Assembly: GCA_024180945.1 (NCBI GenBank)
Contig: JAKSGN010000035.1
Coordinates: 1,612,001 to 1,676,000 of the forward strand
Length of the DNA stretch: 64,000 nt
From: Macrophomina tecta
Taxonomy: Eukaryota > Ascomycota > Dothideomycetes > Botryosphaeriales > Botryosphaeriaceae
Reading direction: 5' to 3'
Made by a program: the position numbers and the translations under genes. Shown here piece by piece: positions 44,414 to 56,269 of this stretch. How positions within the stretch are numbered: the first letter of the stretch is position 1; the number at the start of each line of letters is the position of its first letter. The notes under the pieces are model-generated. The model saw only the letters and a list, made by a program, of their open reading frames with translations, made no database searches and was not told the DNA's origin.

Positions 44414-46538
44414 ATGAAGTTGACCTCCTTCGGACTGCTCCTTGGCGGCGCTCTCGCGTCCGCTAAACAGCCGAACATCCTGTTCGTCTTAACTGATGAC
44501 CAGGATCTCCACATGAACTCAGTTGATTACATGCCGCTTCTCCAAGTAATTGGTTTGCTCCTCCTCTTGAGGATCATCTGCTGAGCCTTCGTCTTGCAGA
44601 AACACATCATTGAGAAGGGCACTACATTCACCAAACACTTTTGCACTGTGGCCATCTGCTGTCCATCTCGTGCAAACCTATGGACCGGCCATGCAGCACA
44701 CAATACTAATGGTGAGGCAAATGACGAATCCGTGCAGGATCTCAAGCTGACTCGATCTAGTGACTGACGTTTCGCCGCCCTACGGTAAACATACTGAAGC
44801 CTGACAGCCGTTGATCGAGTGCTGACTCCACCAGGGGGTTTCCAAAAGGTCATCTCCGAAGGCTGGAACGACAACTACCTGCCCCTCTGGATGCAAGATG
44901 CTGGATATAACACTTACTATTCCGGCAAGCTGTGGAACGGCCACACCGTCTCCAACTACAATGAAACCCTTGCCAGGGGCTTCAACGGCTCCGAATTCCT
45001 GCTCGATCCTTACACCTACAAATATTACGACGCGGTCATGACGCGCAACGGTGAGGAGCCCGTCAGCTACGCCGGCAACTACTCTACGGACGTTATCAAG
45101 GACAAGATCCTCGGTTTCCTGGACGAGGGACTCTCGCACGAGCGGCCCTGGTTCGTTGTTGCCGCTCCAATTGCCCCGCACGGCACGACCACCACCGATC
45201 CGGCGACCAACGGCACCTACTTCGACTTCGCCCAGTATGCCCCGCGTCACGCGGACCTCTTCAAGGACTACACAATCCCCAGGGATTCCAGCTTCAATGC
45301 CAAGGTTGAGGGAGGTGTCAGCTGGATCAAGAACCTCGAGCCGCTGAACGATAGTGTCATTGCATACAACGACGAGTTCCAGAGGTCCAGGCTCAGGTCC
45401 CTCCAAGCAGTGGACGAGATGATTGAGGCGTTTGTGGAGAAACTCGAAGATGCGGGCGTCCTGGACGAGACGTATATCATTTACAGCACCGACAACGGCT
45501 ACCACATCTCGCAGTACCGCATGACGCCTGGAAAGGAGTGCGGATACGGTATGTCATTTCGCTGAAGATTCAAGGCTGTGGATACGTCATGCCCTGCAGT
45601 TGCTGACTCCAGAACGCCACAGACACCGACATTCACATCCCGCTCGCCATCCGTGGGCCCGGCATCGCTGCCGGTCAGAAGATCGACGTCGTCACCAGCC
45701 ATACTGACATCGCACCCACGATCCTCGACCTCGCCGGCGCGCCCAAGCAGCTCGACGGCAAAGTGATTCCGCTGACCGCCGAAAAGGCCGCGAACGTCAC
45801 CTACGAGCACGCTGCGATCGAATACTGGGGAAGGGTAAGTCGCCCCTTTTCCCCCCAGATTCAAACCCCGTGGGACATACACCCTCCCTTTATTTACTAA
45901 CGCGATCCCCCAAAGGCGCTGGCCGAAGGCATCTACCTCAACCCAGCCGGCTCGCGCAACATCTACAACAACACATACAAAGGCCTCCGTCTCGTCGGGG
46001 CCGACTACAGCATCTACTACAGCGTCTGGTGCACCAACGAAATCGAGTTCTACGACGTCAAGGTACACTCTCTTCTATCCCGTCCTTCTCCTTACCATAC
46101 AGGCCCGGACTGACACGCCTCCTCCGCCCCTCACAGACCGACCCCGGCCAAGTGCACAACCTCGCCGCCTCCCCCAGCAACACGACCTACACGCTCTCCT
46201 CGCGGCCGCTCTCGCAGATCCTGCCGCGCCTGGACGCGCTGGTCCTCGTGCTCAAGTCCTGCAAGGGCGTGCAGTGCACGCGGCCGTGGGACGAGCTTCA
46301 CCCGGACGACAGTGTGCGCACCCTGACGGATGCCCTGGACGCATCCTATGACGACTTCTACGCCAAGCAGCCCAAGGTCGCGTTCACAGCGTGTGAGATG
46401 GGGTATCTAATCGGATCCGAGGGCCCGCAGGAGTGGAACACGTACGATAAAGGCAAGGGCGGGGCCAGGTTCGCCAGGAACGAGTTGGATGGGCGGGAGG
46501 TGTTCTTATACGGGGATGATTGGCATATGTATACTTAA
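44414..46538 (+). CDS. Secreted arylsulfatase (formylglycine-dependent)
   Basis: Seven exons: 44414-44545, 44600-44711, 44761-44784, 44835-45548, 45623-45834, 45916-46062 and 46137-46538, giving 580 aa. A signal peptide (MKLTSFGLLLGGALASA) precedes the sulfatase core NILFVLTDDQD, whose aspartates bind the divalent metal. The active-site motif C-x-P-S-R is CCPSR at 64-68; Cys64 should be oxidised to formylglycine. Downstream are IAPHGTTT and YSTDNGYHISQYR, then HIPLAIRGPG, as in fungal choline/aryl sulfatase-like enzymes. Several NxT/NxS sites fit secretion. It would release sulfate from sulfate esters outside the cell or in the wall, usually under sulfur limitation. One exon is only 24 nt. 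The acceptor at 45622 was chosen because it gives ...CGYDTDIHIPL, matching the family; an earlier AG breaks the frame. Confidence 0.92.
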
Positions 46539-46817
46539 AGAGCAGAGGGGGGGGGGGAGAAAGGGGAAGGGGAAACAAAACGGAAAGAAAGGCCAAGATC
46601 GGATTGTGCATACGAACTAATATATATTCAATAAGTACTGCCCCACCCCATATAGCTATGGTTTTACTAGCGAGAAGGGATATATCGGACGATCGGCGAC
46701 TATCCGTGGACTAACAGCGAACAAGCAGTCACCGAGTCTAGGACCGTGATATCTGCCGCTACAAGAGCCAGCCCGTAGCAATAGGACAAAAGAGAAAGAC
46801 GCCATTGGCCGTCTTCT
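46539..46817. other. 3' flank of the sulfatase gene
   Basis: Begins with a G-rich run (g9 near 46548-46556) just after the stop codon, then AT-rich sequence with several AATA-type signals. No gene seen. Confidence 0.5.
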
Positions 46818-46902
46818 GCCCACACCCAGAATCGAACTAGGGATCTTCGCATTGCATGTCTACGCATACGAGTGCGACGCTGTACCACTAAGCCATGCGG
46901 GC
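46818..46902 (-). tRNA. tRNA-Thr (anticodon CGT) with intron
   Basis: 85 nt on the minus strand fold as a tRNA. The acceptor stem GCCCGCA pairs with TGTGGGC (one G-U). There is a short D arm with GGTA in the loop, and an anticodon stem TCGCA/TGCGA. The T arm CCTAG-TTCGATT-CTGGG carries the B box. The anticodon loop reads C-T-CGT-A followed by a 14-nt intron just 3' of the purine at position 37, the canonical nuclear tRNA intron site. The mature length is about 71 nt before CCA addition. Anticodon CGT reads ACG threonine codons. Confidence 0.9.
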
Positions 46903-47654
46903 CCGATGTGGCATTACGTTTGGCTTAAAGTCGTGCTATACCAGCGAGCCAATCGACGGCAAGCGGGCGATCGCATTGCTCCTGCCAAATCAAGCCAACG
47001 AGAAAACTCAAATACGCGGTTAAAGCTCAGGGCTCTTCATACTTCGGACCCGGATCCAGCCAGGAAGAGGACTCGTTTGTTTGATTTTGCGATTCGGATC
47101 TACAGGGCCGATAATAATACGTATACTGCTGAAGAGGTATTCTCCCGCCATCTAAGCCCCCGGTGAACACCGACGCCAGTCCAGGACGATTACGCAGAAT
47201 CCGCGGAAACATGTAGAAAGTACAACCCGAAGCCTTGGAGATCGTAAATTTCAGGGCTCCTGTCTAGACACGTCTGGGCCCCAGAAGAAACAGACCAGCC
47301 GTGTAACGCTGAAGTAGTGATTCCCGGCCAGTGCACCATCGTGAACCGCAAAACAAAGGAGTGAGACCTTCTCATATCTGCGGGTCCGGCGCGGATGGAC
47401 CTAATACGCCGGGATTTGAATGCTTGTACAGAAGTTGCGAGCAAGTTCAGACCTCGGACAGGATCACAGGAGTCCATAGCACCGGTGCTGATCGCCTCGG
47501 CTTTTTCTAAAGAACAGGTAGCCAGATGTCAAAGCGCCAGGGTTTGACCTCGCGCTGTCGTGACTGCAGCGGTATTGAAGCAGGCTGGATCGCGAACAAA
47601 ACAAGGCATGGATTGCCCTCCAGTATTGAGGCTTAAGGTCTAATATGACTTCGT
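46903..47654. other. Intergenic between tRNA-Thr and the GH125 gene
   Basis: 750 nt comprising the 5' flank of the tRNA and the 3' flank of the mannosidase gene. Short frames on both strands look random. No gene seen. Confidence 0.5.
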
Positions 47655-49435
47655 TCACTCGATCTTGTAGGGCTTCGCATTCTCGCCAAACAAGAGATGT
47701 GGTTTTCGCTCCGCCAGATCGAGGATCGTTTGCGCAAAAACGGAATTCGCCCAAGCGAACCACGGCCCTCGAGACAAATCAGCCCAAGCTTATTTCAGTT
47801 CTGATCCAGTATACTTACTCGTGTAGCTCTTGATGTAGTTGACGTCGACGCTCTCATGAACCAAGCCAAGCTTGCTAGCATTCTTCACGTATTTGATGGA
47901 TTGCATGATCTCTTCGTCGTCGTTGGACGTCATGGCTTGAACTAGCAAGCTCATAGGCCAGGCGTTCTGTAGACCGATATGGGGACCTCCGATACCTTCA
48001 AAAGCCTTGCCCTTGAGATAGTACGGGTTGCCGTTTTTTTCCAAGATCATTTTTCGCGTGTTCTGGTAGGTTTGGTCCTTTGCATCTACGAAGCCGAGTA
48101 GAGGGAGTGCCAACAGGGACGGAAGGTTCGCATCATCCATCAAGATAGAGGAACCAAAACCGTCGACTTCAAAGGCAAACACATCGCCATACTTCTTGTG
48201 GTGGACCACACCATGTTCCCACACCCCGGCTTCAATGCTCTCGCTCCGGACCTGAAGTCTCTTCGCAAAGTCCGAAGCCTTTGAGCCGCCAGCCTTCTTG
48301 AGCATGTCTGCGCAGCGCCGTAGCTCGACAGCCATCATGGCATTTGCAGGAATGAAATAGCCAAGTATAGTGGCGTCATCGCTAGGCCTAAAGGCGCTGC
48401 GCACTAGGCCAGTACCCCCATTGAGAGGGTTCCCAACGCCACCAAGATTGAGTGTTTCGGTCCCGGCATCTGTGTGGCGTTTGAAAGTATACTCGTTCTC
48501 CCTGAAGTCGCCGTTCTTATCAAACGTTGGTTTGCTTTGCTGGTCGATTACTTCGAGAAGTGTCTCCAGCGCACTATACCAGCGAGGAGTCAAAAAGGCA
48601 GTCGAGTCAGTGTGGCCATGGAATTGATTAGTCAATGAGAGGAAATGCGCCAACGAGTCCAGCTCGTATTTGCATTCGAAAACGAAGGAAGGCTCATAGA
48701 CTGGGTGGACAACGTCGTCCATGCCATTGTTCGAGGGGGGGAGTTTGCTAGGCGGCGGCGGCTGGAAAGCATTGCAGTAGGGAGAGCCGATAATGAATTC
48801 GGCCTGCGTGTTGATGGCGCCGAGAATCAGATTCTCGATAGCTTTGTCCTTCTTGGCCAGCTTCTGGTACTGAGCCAACTGATTTGTAGAGTCACGCAAC
48901 CACTCGGCGTTGATGTCTCCAGTCACGATGAAAGACTGGGCGCCTTGCCATGGTGCTCGCCAATTTGGAGTTGCTGCGGGCTTGTCACCGTCAACGTGCC
49001 AGCGTACAGTTGTATCCAGTGTGTTGGGAAACGCATTTTCGAAGATACGAGCCAAGTCCTTATCCACCATCTTCTGTTTCATCGTGTCTATGATCTCCTC
49101 CACAAGCGGCGATTCAAACGTACGGCAGGCGACGGCAGGGCGTTGGAAGGGGAGCTCCATAGGACCTTCGCTGTAGGGAGGACTACAACACGCCGAGGTC
49201 AGCAGTCGGAGCTATCTTTAGGACTTTCCGATACCTACTGGCGATGCCTTGCGTAAGAGGTGTAGTCGGGACATGCTTCACGGGCTTTGGCTTTGTCGAT
49301 GGACCCTTTCAATGGATGCTGACTGCTCTTCTGCAGCTTCTCGCCGGAAGCAGCGTGCACAACCGTGCTGAGGAAGCTGAGCAGAGCGACAACTGCCAGT
49401 AAAGCCAGACGCAAGCGTCGAGCAGGTGGAGCCAT
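47655..49435 (-). CDS. Secreted GH125 exo-alpha-1,6-mannosidase
   Basis: Three exons, 49435-49239, 49170-47819 and 47767-47655, give 553 aa. Exon 1 encodes a signal peptide (LALLAVVALLSFLSTVVHA). The core is the GH125 (formerly DUF1237) fold: RPAVACRTF, DTTVRWH, then TGDINAEWLRDSTNQ, SFVFECKYELDS, RSAFRPSDDA, DGFGSSILMDDANLPSLLALP and GPHIGLQNAWPMSL. The last exon supplies the conserved end RPWFAWANSVFAQTILDL and ends in KIE. GH125 enzymes remove alpha-1,6-linked mannose from N-glycan outer chains and mannan. The signal peptide suggests it acts in the secretory pathway or outside. Introns are 68 and 51 nt. The C-terminal exon was found by searching downstream for the conserved WFAWAN motif and gives an exact frame. 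Confidence 0.94.
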
Positions 49436-49842
49436 GGTACCTGAGGGCGAAAGAGTAGGGAATAGAGCGAGAGCGAGTTGGCAGGGCGGGCAGTTCAGGG
49501 CGTCATGGCTCGTGATGGGCGAAGCTGTAGTGGAGATGTGGAGCTGGTTCCTGCGCCAGCGGGATGCGCGGGAGGCCGGGGTCCGCGCGCATTCACCCGA
49601 GTCATGCTGCTCGTGCTTGAGCTTACAACGCCTCATGAAACATCTGAACTCTACATTCAAAACGCCAGACTGCTCAGAGAGAGAGGTAAGGCCAAGCCTT
49701 CTTTCGCAAGGCCTCTCCGCCGCCATTTAAGCCCATACGCGCGGTCGTGTGCACGTATCTAGATATGTGATTGGCCCGAATGCCGTGGCCATGCGCTAAA
49801 TTATACCAAAACTCCGCAAACAAGCGCACTGTCTCCCAAACA
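49436..49842. other. Promoter side of GH125 gene and 3' flank of TF1
   Basis: 407 nt between two minus-strand genes. No gene and no clear core-promoter element seen. Confidence 0.5.
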
Positions 49843-52199
49843 CTACGAGAACCTAGCATTCATACTCCCTCCTGGAAGCGTTTCCCATGCCGTACCCAGC
49901 CCCATATCTCCAGTCATCGGTGCCGTGTTCACGGGTAAGCTGCCGGGAGCGCCTTGTCCGAGCTGGTAGATGCGCCGATTGGTCCCTCCACTAGAAGCTG
50001 GCCAGTTCGGGCTCACTTGTTGATAGGTATTTCCGTCTGAATATCCGTACGTTTGCGGCGCAGGTGAACCGTCAAAGTAGGTTGCCGGCGAAGAGCCAGC
50101 CATTGAGTCCGGATCCGGAGTTCCATTGGGATGCCACATTCCGTAAATCTTATCTGCCTCCTGTTGCTGTTGGGACCGGGCGTAGAGTTGACTCAACAAT
50201 GCTGCCGAGTCCTGCTGGAATCTATCACGCCAGTTGATGTAACCAAAGCGAATTCCAAGCCATGTCAGGATTGTCGAGAATTTGTTGATCGTATTGATCG
50301 CTTTGACTACAGGAGTCTCAGAGCTTTCAGACCGCGCTTCCGGGAATGGTGGCGGCATAGCGTCGCTATCGGTCGAGAGAGGGTCTATCGAATCGTCTGC
50401 TGTCGAAGCCGAAGTTGCTCGCGATACTATTGGACGAGGGCTCTCCAAGATTGCATCTTGATTCCGAGAGAGAACGTCCACAAATTGTCTGCCAGTCATA
50501 TACGCTCTCATCGCGTCGTAAAATGTCACCGGCATCTTGTCCGCAGTGTTCTCCGAGAGAACAGAAAGCATCCTTGTTGCATAAGCAGCACAATGCTCAA
50601 AGATTAGCTTTTGCGCATACTCACTGATTCTTGGACAACGCGGACTGGGCGACAGCACGTATACGTAGCTGTATAGGAGTTCAAGCTCAAAGTAGTTTCG
50701 GGTTGCGGGCATAGTTTTGGGAGACAGCCTTGCGAACCATGAAGCCATCGAGTTGTATATCTTCCACAAGCGCGGGTACGGATCTTGCCAAGCATCGCGG
50801 CCTGACTGGAAGAGGGTTGTGTACCAGTCTGACTGAGTCCGACGGAGCCGGAAGAGATCAAGCGCAGATTCAAATGATTGAACCCATTGCGTCCTTGATG
50901 AAGTTTTCGAGCTAGAGGGCCCGTTTCCGGAAAATGGAAGGGCGACATTGGCTGAGTCGTCAGAAAAGGAAAATGATCGGGTTTGCACCAGCGATGTTTC
51001 CCTGCAAGCAACGGTTAGCTAGCGCCTGGGGCTCTATGCTGCCAATACTAACCTATCGATGGCATAAAGGCTGTGGTATACCCTCCTTCGGAGCTCAAGC
51101 TTGGCCTTAGGCATCATTGCGCTCTTGGAGGGATCAACATGCATGCCGAGGTCGACCATGGCCCGTGACGCCGCTCCGATTAATGTCCAGCTATCGAAGT
51201 GGTGCGGGTCAAGCATTGAGTACTGAACCAAAAGCAGTAAAGCCTGGATGCTAGCAACTGAGCCCGGACGGAGCACATCCTCTACATGCTCAAGAGCAGC
51301 ATTGACGTGCCCCACAGCATCACTGTAGTGCACGTCTCCGCGTTGCTCTGAATGGGTAATAGACGAGACAGCCAGGACCATGCGCAGAGTCCAGAAATCG
51401 AATGGGGAAGCCTTCCGAGGATCTGGCTGATAGACGGCATCGACGGATCCGTAGAAACTTGTCTCATCTATGATGGGGAGCACAACGAACAGGGTATTCA
51501 TGTAATGCTGGATGAGCGGGGTGATGGCGTATCTTGCGGGGAGACTTTTGGCCATGCCAGAGGGAAGCGGCTCCTTTGTCGAAGCAGAAAGGATCAGGCG
51601 AGCGTAAGACATGGCAGATGTAAAGCCGTAAAAATCACGAGCCGTGGCGTTGACCGAGCTGGACAGATTTAGTTTGGGCAGGATTTAGGGCCTGGTCGAG
51701 GAAGAGCTTACAGCAGGCCAAAGTCAGAAACGAGGTCGTTGATGTCAGCCTCCTCTTTGCGGCGAGCAGCCTTATCCTTTGCCTTGGAGGCCTCGGGAGA
51801 TGGCGCAGGGCGAGGGGTTTGCTGGACATCAACCTCAGTCATGGTCACGGACGACTGGCGGCGCGAGCGGGCTTCCTGCAGGCGCTTTTCGAGCTTTTCG
51901 ACACGAGCCTCCAGGGTGGCAACATAGCTGCGCTCTTTGCCACGGGCAAACTGGTCATTCGTGCTGGAGCACTCGGCGGCGCGGTTGGCCTTTTCACAGG
52001 CAGTGCATGCGGGCAGCTTGCCGTCACACTTGACCTTTGCGCTGCGACACCGCGAGCAGGCGGCTACAGGTCGACTGACTCGTAGCAGAGGCGTCTCCAG
52101 CACCATCAGGGCGCCGTCGGCAGCGCGGCAGAATTGGCCGTCTGAAGTCATGGGTTCAGTTGCTGAAGAGGGAAACGAAGACAGGCTCGGGGCATACAT
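49843..52199 (-). CDS. Zn2Cys6 transcription factor (TF1)
   Basis: Three exons, 52199-51712, 51658-51053 and 51001-49843, give 750 aa. The binuclear cluster is complete: Cys48, 51, 58, 65, 68 and 77 (C-x2-C-x6-C-x6-C-x2-C-x8-C) in ACSRCRSAKVKC...CTACEKANRAAEC. A coiled coil follows (YVATLEARVEKLEKRLQEA), then INDLVSDFGLLSVNATARDFYGF. The middle homology region typical of fungal-specific factors comes next (YMNTLFVVLPIIDETSFY, VQYSMLDPHHFDSWTLIGAASRAMVDLGMH, RRVYHSLYAIDRETSL). The C-terminus is Gln/Ser/Pro/Gly-rich, probably activating. The start was set at MYAPSLSSF; an in-frame ATG at 52472 and a later MTSDGQF are alternatives. Introns are 53 and 51 nt. Regulated genes cannot be deduced. It is head to head with a second Zn2Cys6 gene. 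Confidence 0.91.
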
Positions 52200-52655
52200 G
52201 GCGCAAGGCTCGCGGGTGGAGCACAAGCGTGCAACGTGAGGCAACAGCTCGGCGGGAGCACAGGGGTGGGCGTGAGTGCTGGAGCCTGCTGGGGCGGGCG
52301 GGTGGGGGGGAGCAATAGGCGGAGGGGCGTGCTTGGGGCCGCAGCAATTGGGGCAGGTGGTGTAAGAGCGATATGGGGACAGTCGGGCCGGGTGATGGAA
52401 GCTGAGGGCTGATGGAGTGGGCGCGCACGCGAAAAAGATGTGCCATATCAGCGGCAGCCAATGCGCCTCCAAGGCCCGGGCCCGCAGTTAGCGCAACGCT
52501 GGCTGGCCAGCCCTAGGCGTGCCTGCCTGCTCGTGAGCATCGCGCCGCGGCTCGACGATCCCGCCGCCTTCGCTGCGGCCGGTCCCACTACTGCTGCCGA
52601 CCTTCACCATGGCCCATCGCGGCCTGCCTTCTCCCCCAGCTGCTGCCCTGTGACG
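52200..52655. promoter_or_regulatory. Shared divergent promoter of two Zn2Cys6 factor genes
   Basis: 456 nt between the two start codons, GC-rich throughout. If TF1 starts at the upstream ATG (52472) the spacer is only 183 nt. CGG triplets, the half-site of Zn2Cys6 dimers, are frequent, but this is expected at this base composition. Confidence 0.55.
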
Positions 52656-55304
52656 ATGGACGCCGCCGTCATCCCGCCCTCACACCCGTCGTCTTCGTCG
52701 TCGTCTGCCCCGGCCGGCAAGCGTGTTGCCACCGACTCGCACTCCGGGCCCCGCATTGCTCACACCCTAACGGCCTGTGTGCGCTGCCGCACTGCAAGTC
52801 CCCAACCCGCCCTCTTCCACCAAAGCCCGTCCGCGTGCTGACTGTTTGACGACAGCGGAAAACGAGATGTGATCCTGGCCTCCCTCGCTGCGGCCCCTGC
52901 GAGCGCAACAACGCCCACTGCGAGTACTTCGACCCCGCCAAGAATGCAAAGATTCCGCGCAACTACGTCGTCCACCTGCAGCACAAGGTCCGCGACCTGG
53001 AGCGCCAGCTAGAGGAGCTAGAGAAGGACGACTGTGAGCCTGATCCCGAGGATGTTGTGCGCGCTGCCGCGGCTGTGCGCATCCATGAGAGCGACGAGAA
53101 TCGCTTCTTAGGCCCCTCGAGCGGAATTGCAATTGTCAAACTGGTCATGCAGCTGGCCAAGCAGTTCACCGATTCCAAGAGCATTTCTGAAATTGTGCCG
53201 GATTCGCATGCTCGCTTTGTGAAGGAACACTTCCGCCAGGAGGACGCCAAGCCTACGTCCAAGGTCTATCCGCTCGTCAGCGATGTCGCCGCCGAGGAGT
53301 TGCCAACACGCGACTTGACGAACCTGCTTGTCCAACTGTTCTACCTCAAGGGTAAGCTCGCCCTTGCCGTCTTGCCTGCCCGGATGCCTGAGCTCATGTG
53401 CCCCCCTTACAGTCCAGCCTATGTATCCCATTCTCCACGAACCGTCCTTCTTGCAAGACGTTGAGGCCGTATACAGCAATGCTGCTAGCCCATACCAGCA
53501 CTTCATGGTGCGGATGGTCATTGCCATCAGCCTTCAAAAGATGGATACACAATATGCCGGCTTAGCTGATGCGTATTATCTTGCTGCTTTGCGCTACCTT
53601 GAGGCCGCAGTCAAGCCCATGGACCTTGGTACCATTCAGTGCTTCTGCCTCATCGCAGGTTATTCTCTTACAACTCCCACTCGTACGGCAGTCTACTACA
53701 TTGTCGGTTTGGCTGTAAGGCTTGCTGAAGCTTTGGGCTTGAACGAGGAGAAGACCGTGATTCTGGGAAAGGGAGGAAAGCTGGCCGACCCTCTCGAGGT
53801 CGACATGAGACGACGAGTTTTCTGGTGTGTTCTTACCATGGACCTTGGCCTGGCACATAGCCTTGGTCGCCCGGCGATAATGGCAACCCGCCAGGAGCAC
53901 TTGGATGTGCAGTTTTTCTCCATGGTCGAAGACCACTATATCACGCCTAATGGCATCTTGCCTGCTCAACCATGTCTTAAAAAGTGGATAGCAATCCATT
54001 TTTTTCGAATGAGGTTGTTGCAGTTGGAGATTCGGAGAAAGCTCTATCAAAAGAAGAGACCTGAACCCAAAGACGACCAGGATCCTTGGTTTCAACAGAT
54101 GGAGGCGAAGCTCATTGCATGGCGAGACACCAGCCCGGAAGTCGATGGCGGGTCTGGTCTCAATAAAGTCTGGTGCGTATTCATATGCCCAAGCCCTTTG
54201 ATACTAATTACTTATCTCCTGTTAATTTGCAGGTTCATTGGACGATACAATACCATGATTGTCTTCTTATTCCGACCGTCGCCGCAAGTTCCCCGCCCTT
54301 CTGTTCGGGCAGCAGTCCAGTGTTACGATGCTTGTGAGTACAATATTTACATGCAGCGAAAACAAATCCAGACGAGGAGCGTTGAGCTCACTTGGATCTT
54401 CACGCAATCTATCTTCATGGCAATCAACACCATGCTTTGGTCCCTATCCTACGCCGAAGTCCGTCGCATGCACGCACGAGAGGATGTTGAGCGGCATCTC
54501 AAAGTGGCTCTGGAAGCCATTGAACTAGCTTCGGAGAGATGGCCAGGTGTTGCTTCGGCCAGTGTTCTCTATCAGAACCTCATAGAGGCGTGTCTCAAAG
54601 TATATGAGAAGAAGGGAGACGTTCCAATATCTGCCGCTTCCCCATCCGACAGTGCATCTGCTGCTTCGCCCAGCACCAGAGATGATGGCAGCACCAGATC
54701 TCGAACTATGAGCCCAGCAACGGTGTCAACAGGCTCCCTGTCCACTCCTCCGGAGCGCCCTGATCCTCCTTTCGGCTACATATCCCCTCAAACGAAGGTC
54801 GATTTCAATATGACAAACGACCAGAACCACCAAAGCTTGTTCAGTTACCAGTCTCCGCAACAGAACCACCAATCAACTGGGTCCACGCCTACGAATGCTA
54901 TATCAACGACGGCAGACATGAATTCACCGGGTAGCATGACAAACATCTCAAGCCCGGGGTTCGACCAACAAATGCAATACAATCCTGTCCCAGTCTCCTT
55001 CGCAGACCTACCAGCTTGGTCTCCCTCATTCCCAACCGCTCAGGCTTCCGAAACATTTAGCCAGTACCAAAACACAACAAGCGATTATTCTGGTATGCAG
55101 CTTGCTACAGCCGCTGCACCTCTGTATGGCGGCTATCTTGGAAATGAGCAACCGACATGGAGTCTAGAAAGGTCCGGCATGGGTTTAAACCAGGCGCAGC
55201 AATTCGAGCTCCTGGAGAGTCTCCAGACCCATGGTCCGGAACAGATCGAGAGCATGATCGAGGAAAGCAATGCTCTATTTGCGCCATCATCGCGGAGGTA
55301 CTGA
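52656..55304 (+). CDS. Zn2Cys6 transcription factor, Gal4-like cluster (TF2)
   Basis: Four exons, 52656-52793, 52856-53351, 53413-54172 and 54233-55304, give 821 aa. The zinc cluster is Cys41, 44, 51, 58, 61 and 68 (ACVRCRT|RKTRCDPGLPRCGPCERNNAHC), split by the first intron after residue 46. That intron begins GCAAGT, a GC-AG intron; no GT donor keeps the frame. A linker (IPRNYVVHLQHKVRDLERQLEEL) forms the dimerising coiled coil, as in Gal4/Lac9-type factors. The middle homology region includes YPILHEPSFLQDVEAVY, AGYSLTTPTRTAVYYIVGLAVRLAEALGL, RRRVFWCVLTMDLGLAHSLGRP and FIGRYNTMIVFLFRP. The C-terminal 220 residues are Ser/Gln/Pro-rich. Similarity to sugar-regulator families is only an impression; targets are unknown. 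Confidence 0.92.
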
Positions 55305-56269
55305 ACGTTCGGGAAGTTCGGCCTTTTCTGACTTGAACTGGCCCTCCTTCCTGTGCCGAGGTGCCCTCCGAGGGCGTCCGGCAAATCCGGTTTATATCCG
55401 AAGGATGCATTAAGCAATCTTCCCGATGGCTTTAACCTTATCGGCTGCTAGGAACATCCTGAATTGCCGCCGACCAGATTAGTCAACCCGAGATCATCGG
55501 CAAGTCTGCCCCGCCCTAAATCTGAGTATCATGCATGCAATGCACAGAGGCATGCACCCAGCGCCACCCCCTGTGGTTTTCGGAATGATACAGCAAGATA
55601 CTTCTCAAAATTCAGTGTTTCACAACGGAAGCACGAAGATGTACATCATTTATAGCTTCCTGCTATAGACTCGCCGATGACTAAGAAATCTTCCGGTTTT
55701 CGAGATCGTTGCGTTGGAACGGCAACCTTTACCACGATTTTACTATCGTCATTTTCCCTCAAATACCCGGTCACGAAAGTGCTCTTTTCGCTTTTTCCTT
55801 CCCCTTTTTTTGCTCTGAGAGCATGAGAGAGATAATCTTCCATTTACGGCAGCCTTACGGTCGATGCATACACAAAAAAAAGTGAGACTCAGGGATCATC
55901 AACATTGGCGGAAGAAATCCTTTTTGCAGTCGGGAGTTTCTGGTGTCTGACGGAGTTCACCGGCATCGTCTTTTACTACATGTTTTTCTGTTCTCTCATT
56001 TTCCCTGATTGTGATAGAAAGCATCTGCAGAGAAACCGCTTCCCAAATGCATAAAGTTCTTCCATTTGAATGAACGAGGTTAGTGGGAAAATAAAGATTT
56101 GTCACCGAGAAACTCTGGGCTATGGATGGGTATGAAGGAAAGATAACCTTTCCTCCTTCCGTCAACCATTGCTATTCACTTAGCACATGCAACGTGCTTC
56201 CTCTCGGTTATTCACCAGTTGAGCAACGCCAAACGAAATGCTCCCCCAACCCTTCTAGTGGAATCGAAT
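55305..56269. other. Convergent region between TF2 and VPS9
   Basis: 965 nt between the stop codons of converging genes. It holds two minus-strand frames of 65 codons (55843-55646) and 88 codons (56165-55899) that I cannot tie to a family or to splice sites; the first has an A at -3. Otherwise 3' UTR sequence. Confidence 0.5.

Noticed and set aside
45549..45614. Earlier acceptor (CCAG ending 45612) for the fourth sulfatase intron
   Set aside because: It shifts the frame of the next exon; the acceptor at 45622 restores the family sequence CGY-DTDIHIPL.
50575..50626. Strong-looking donor GTGAGTATGC within TF1 exon 3 (minus strand)
   Set aside because: The reading frame through it (ISEYAQKLIFEHCAAYATRM) resembles the conserved middle region of this factor family, so I treated it as coding rather than intron.
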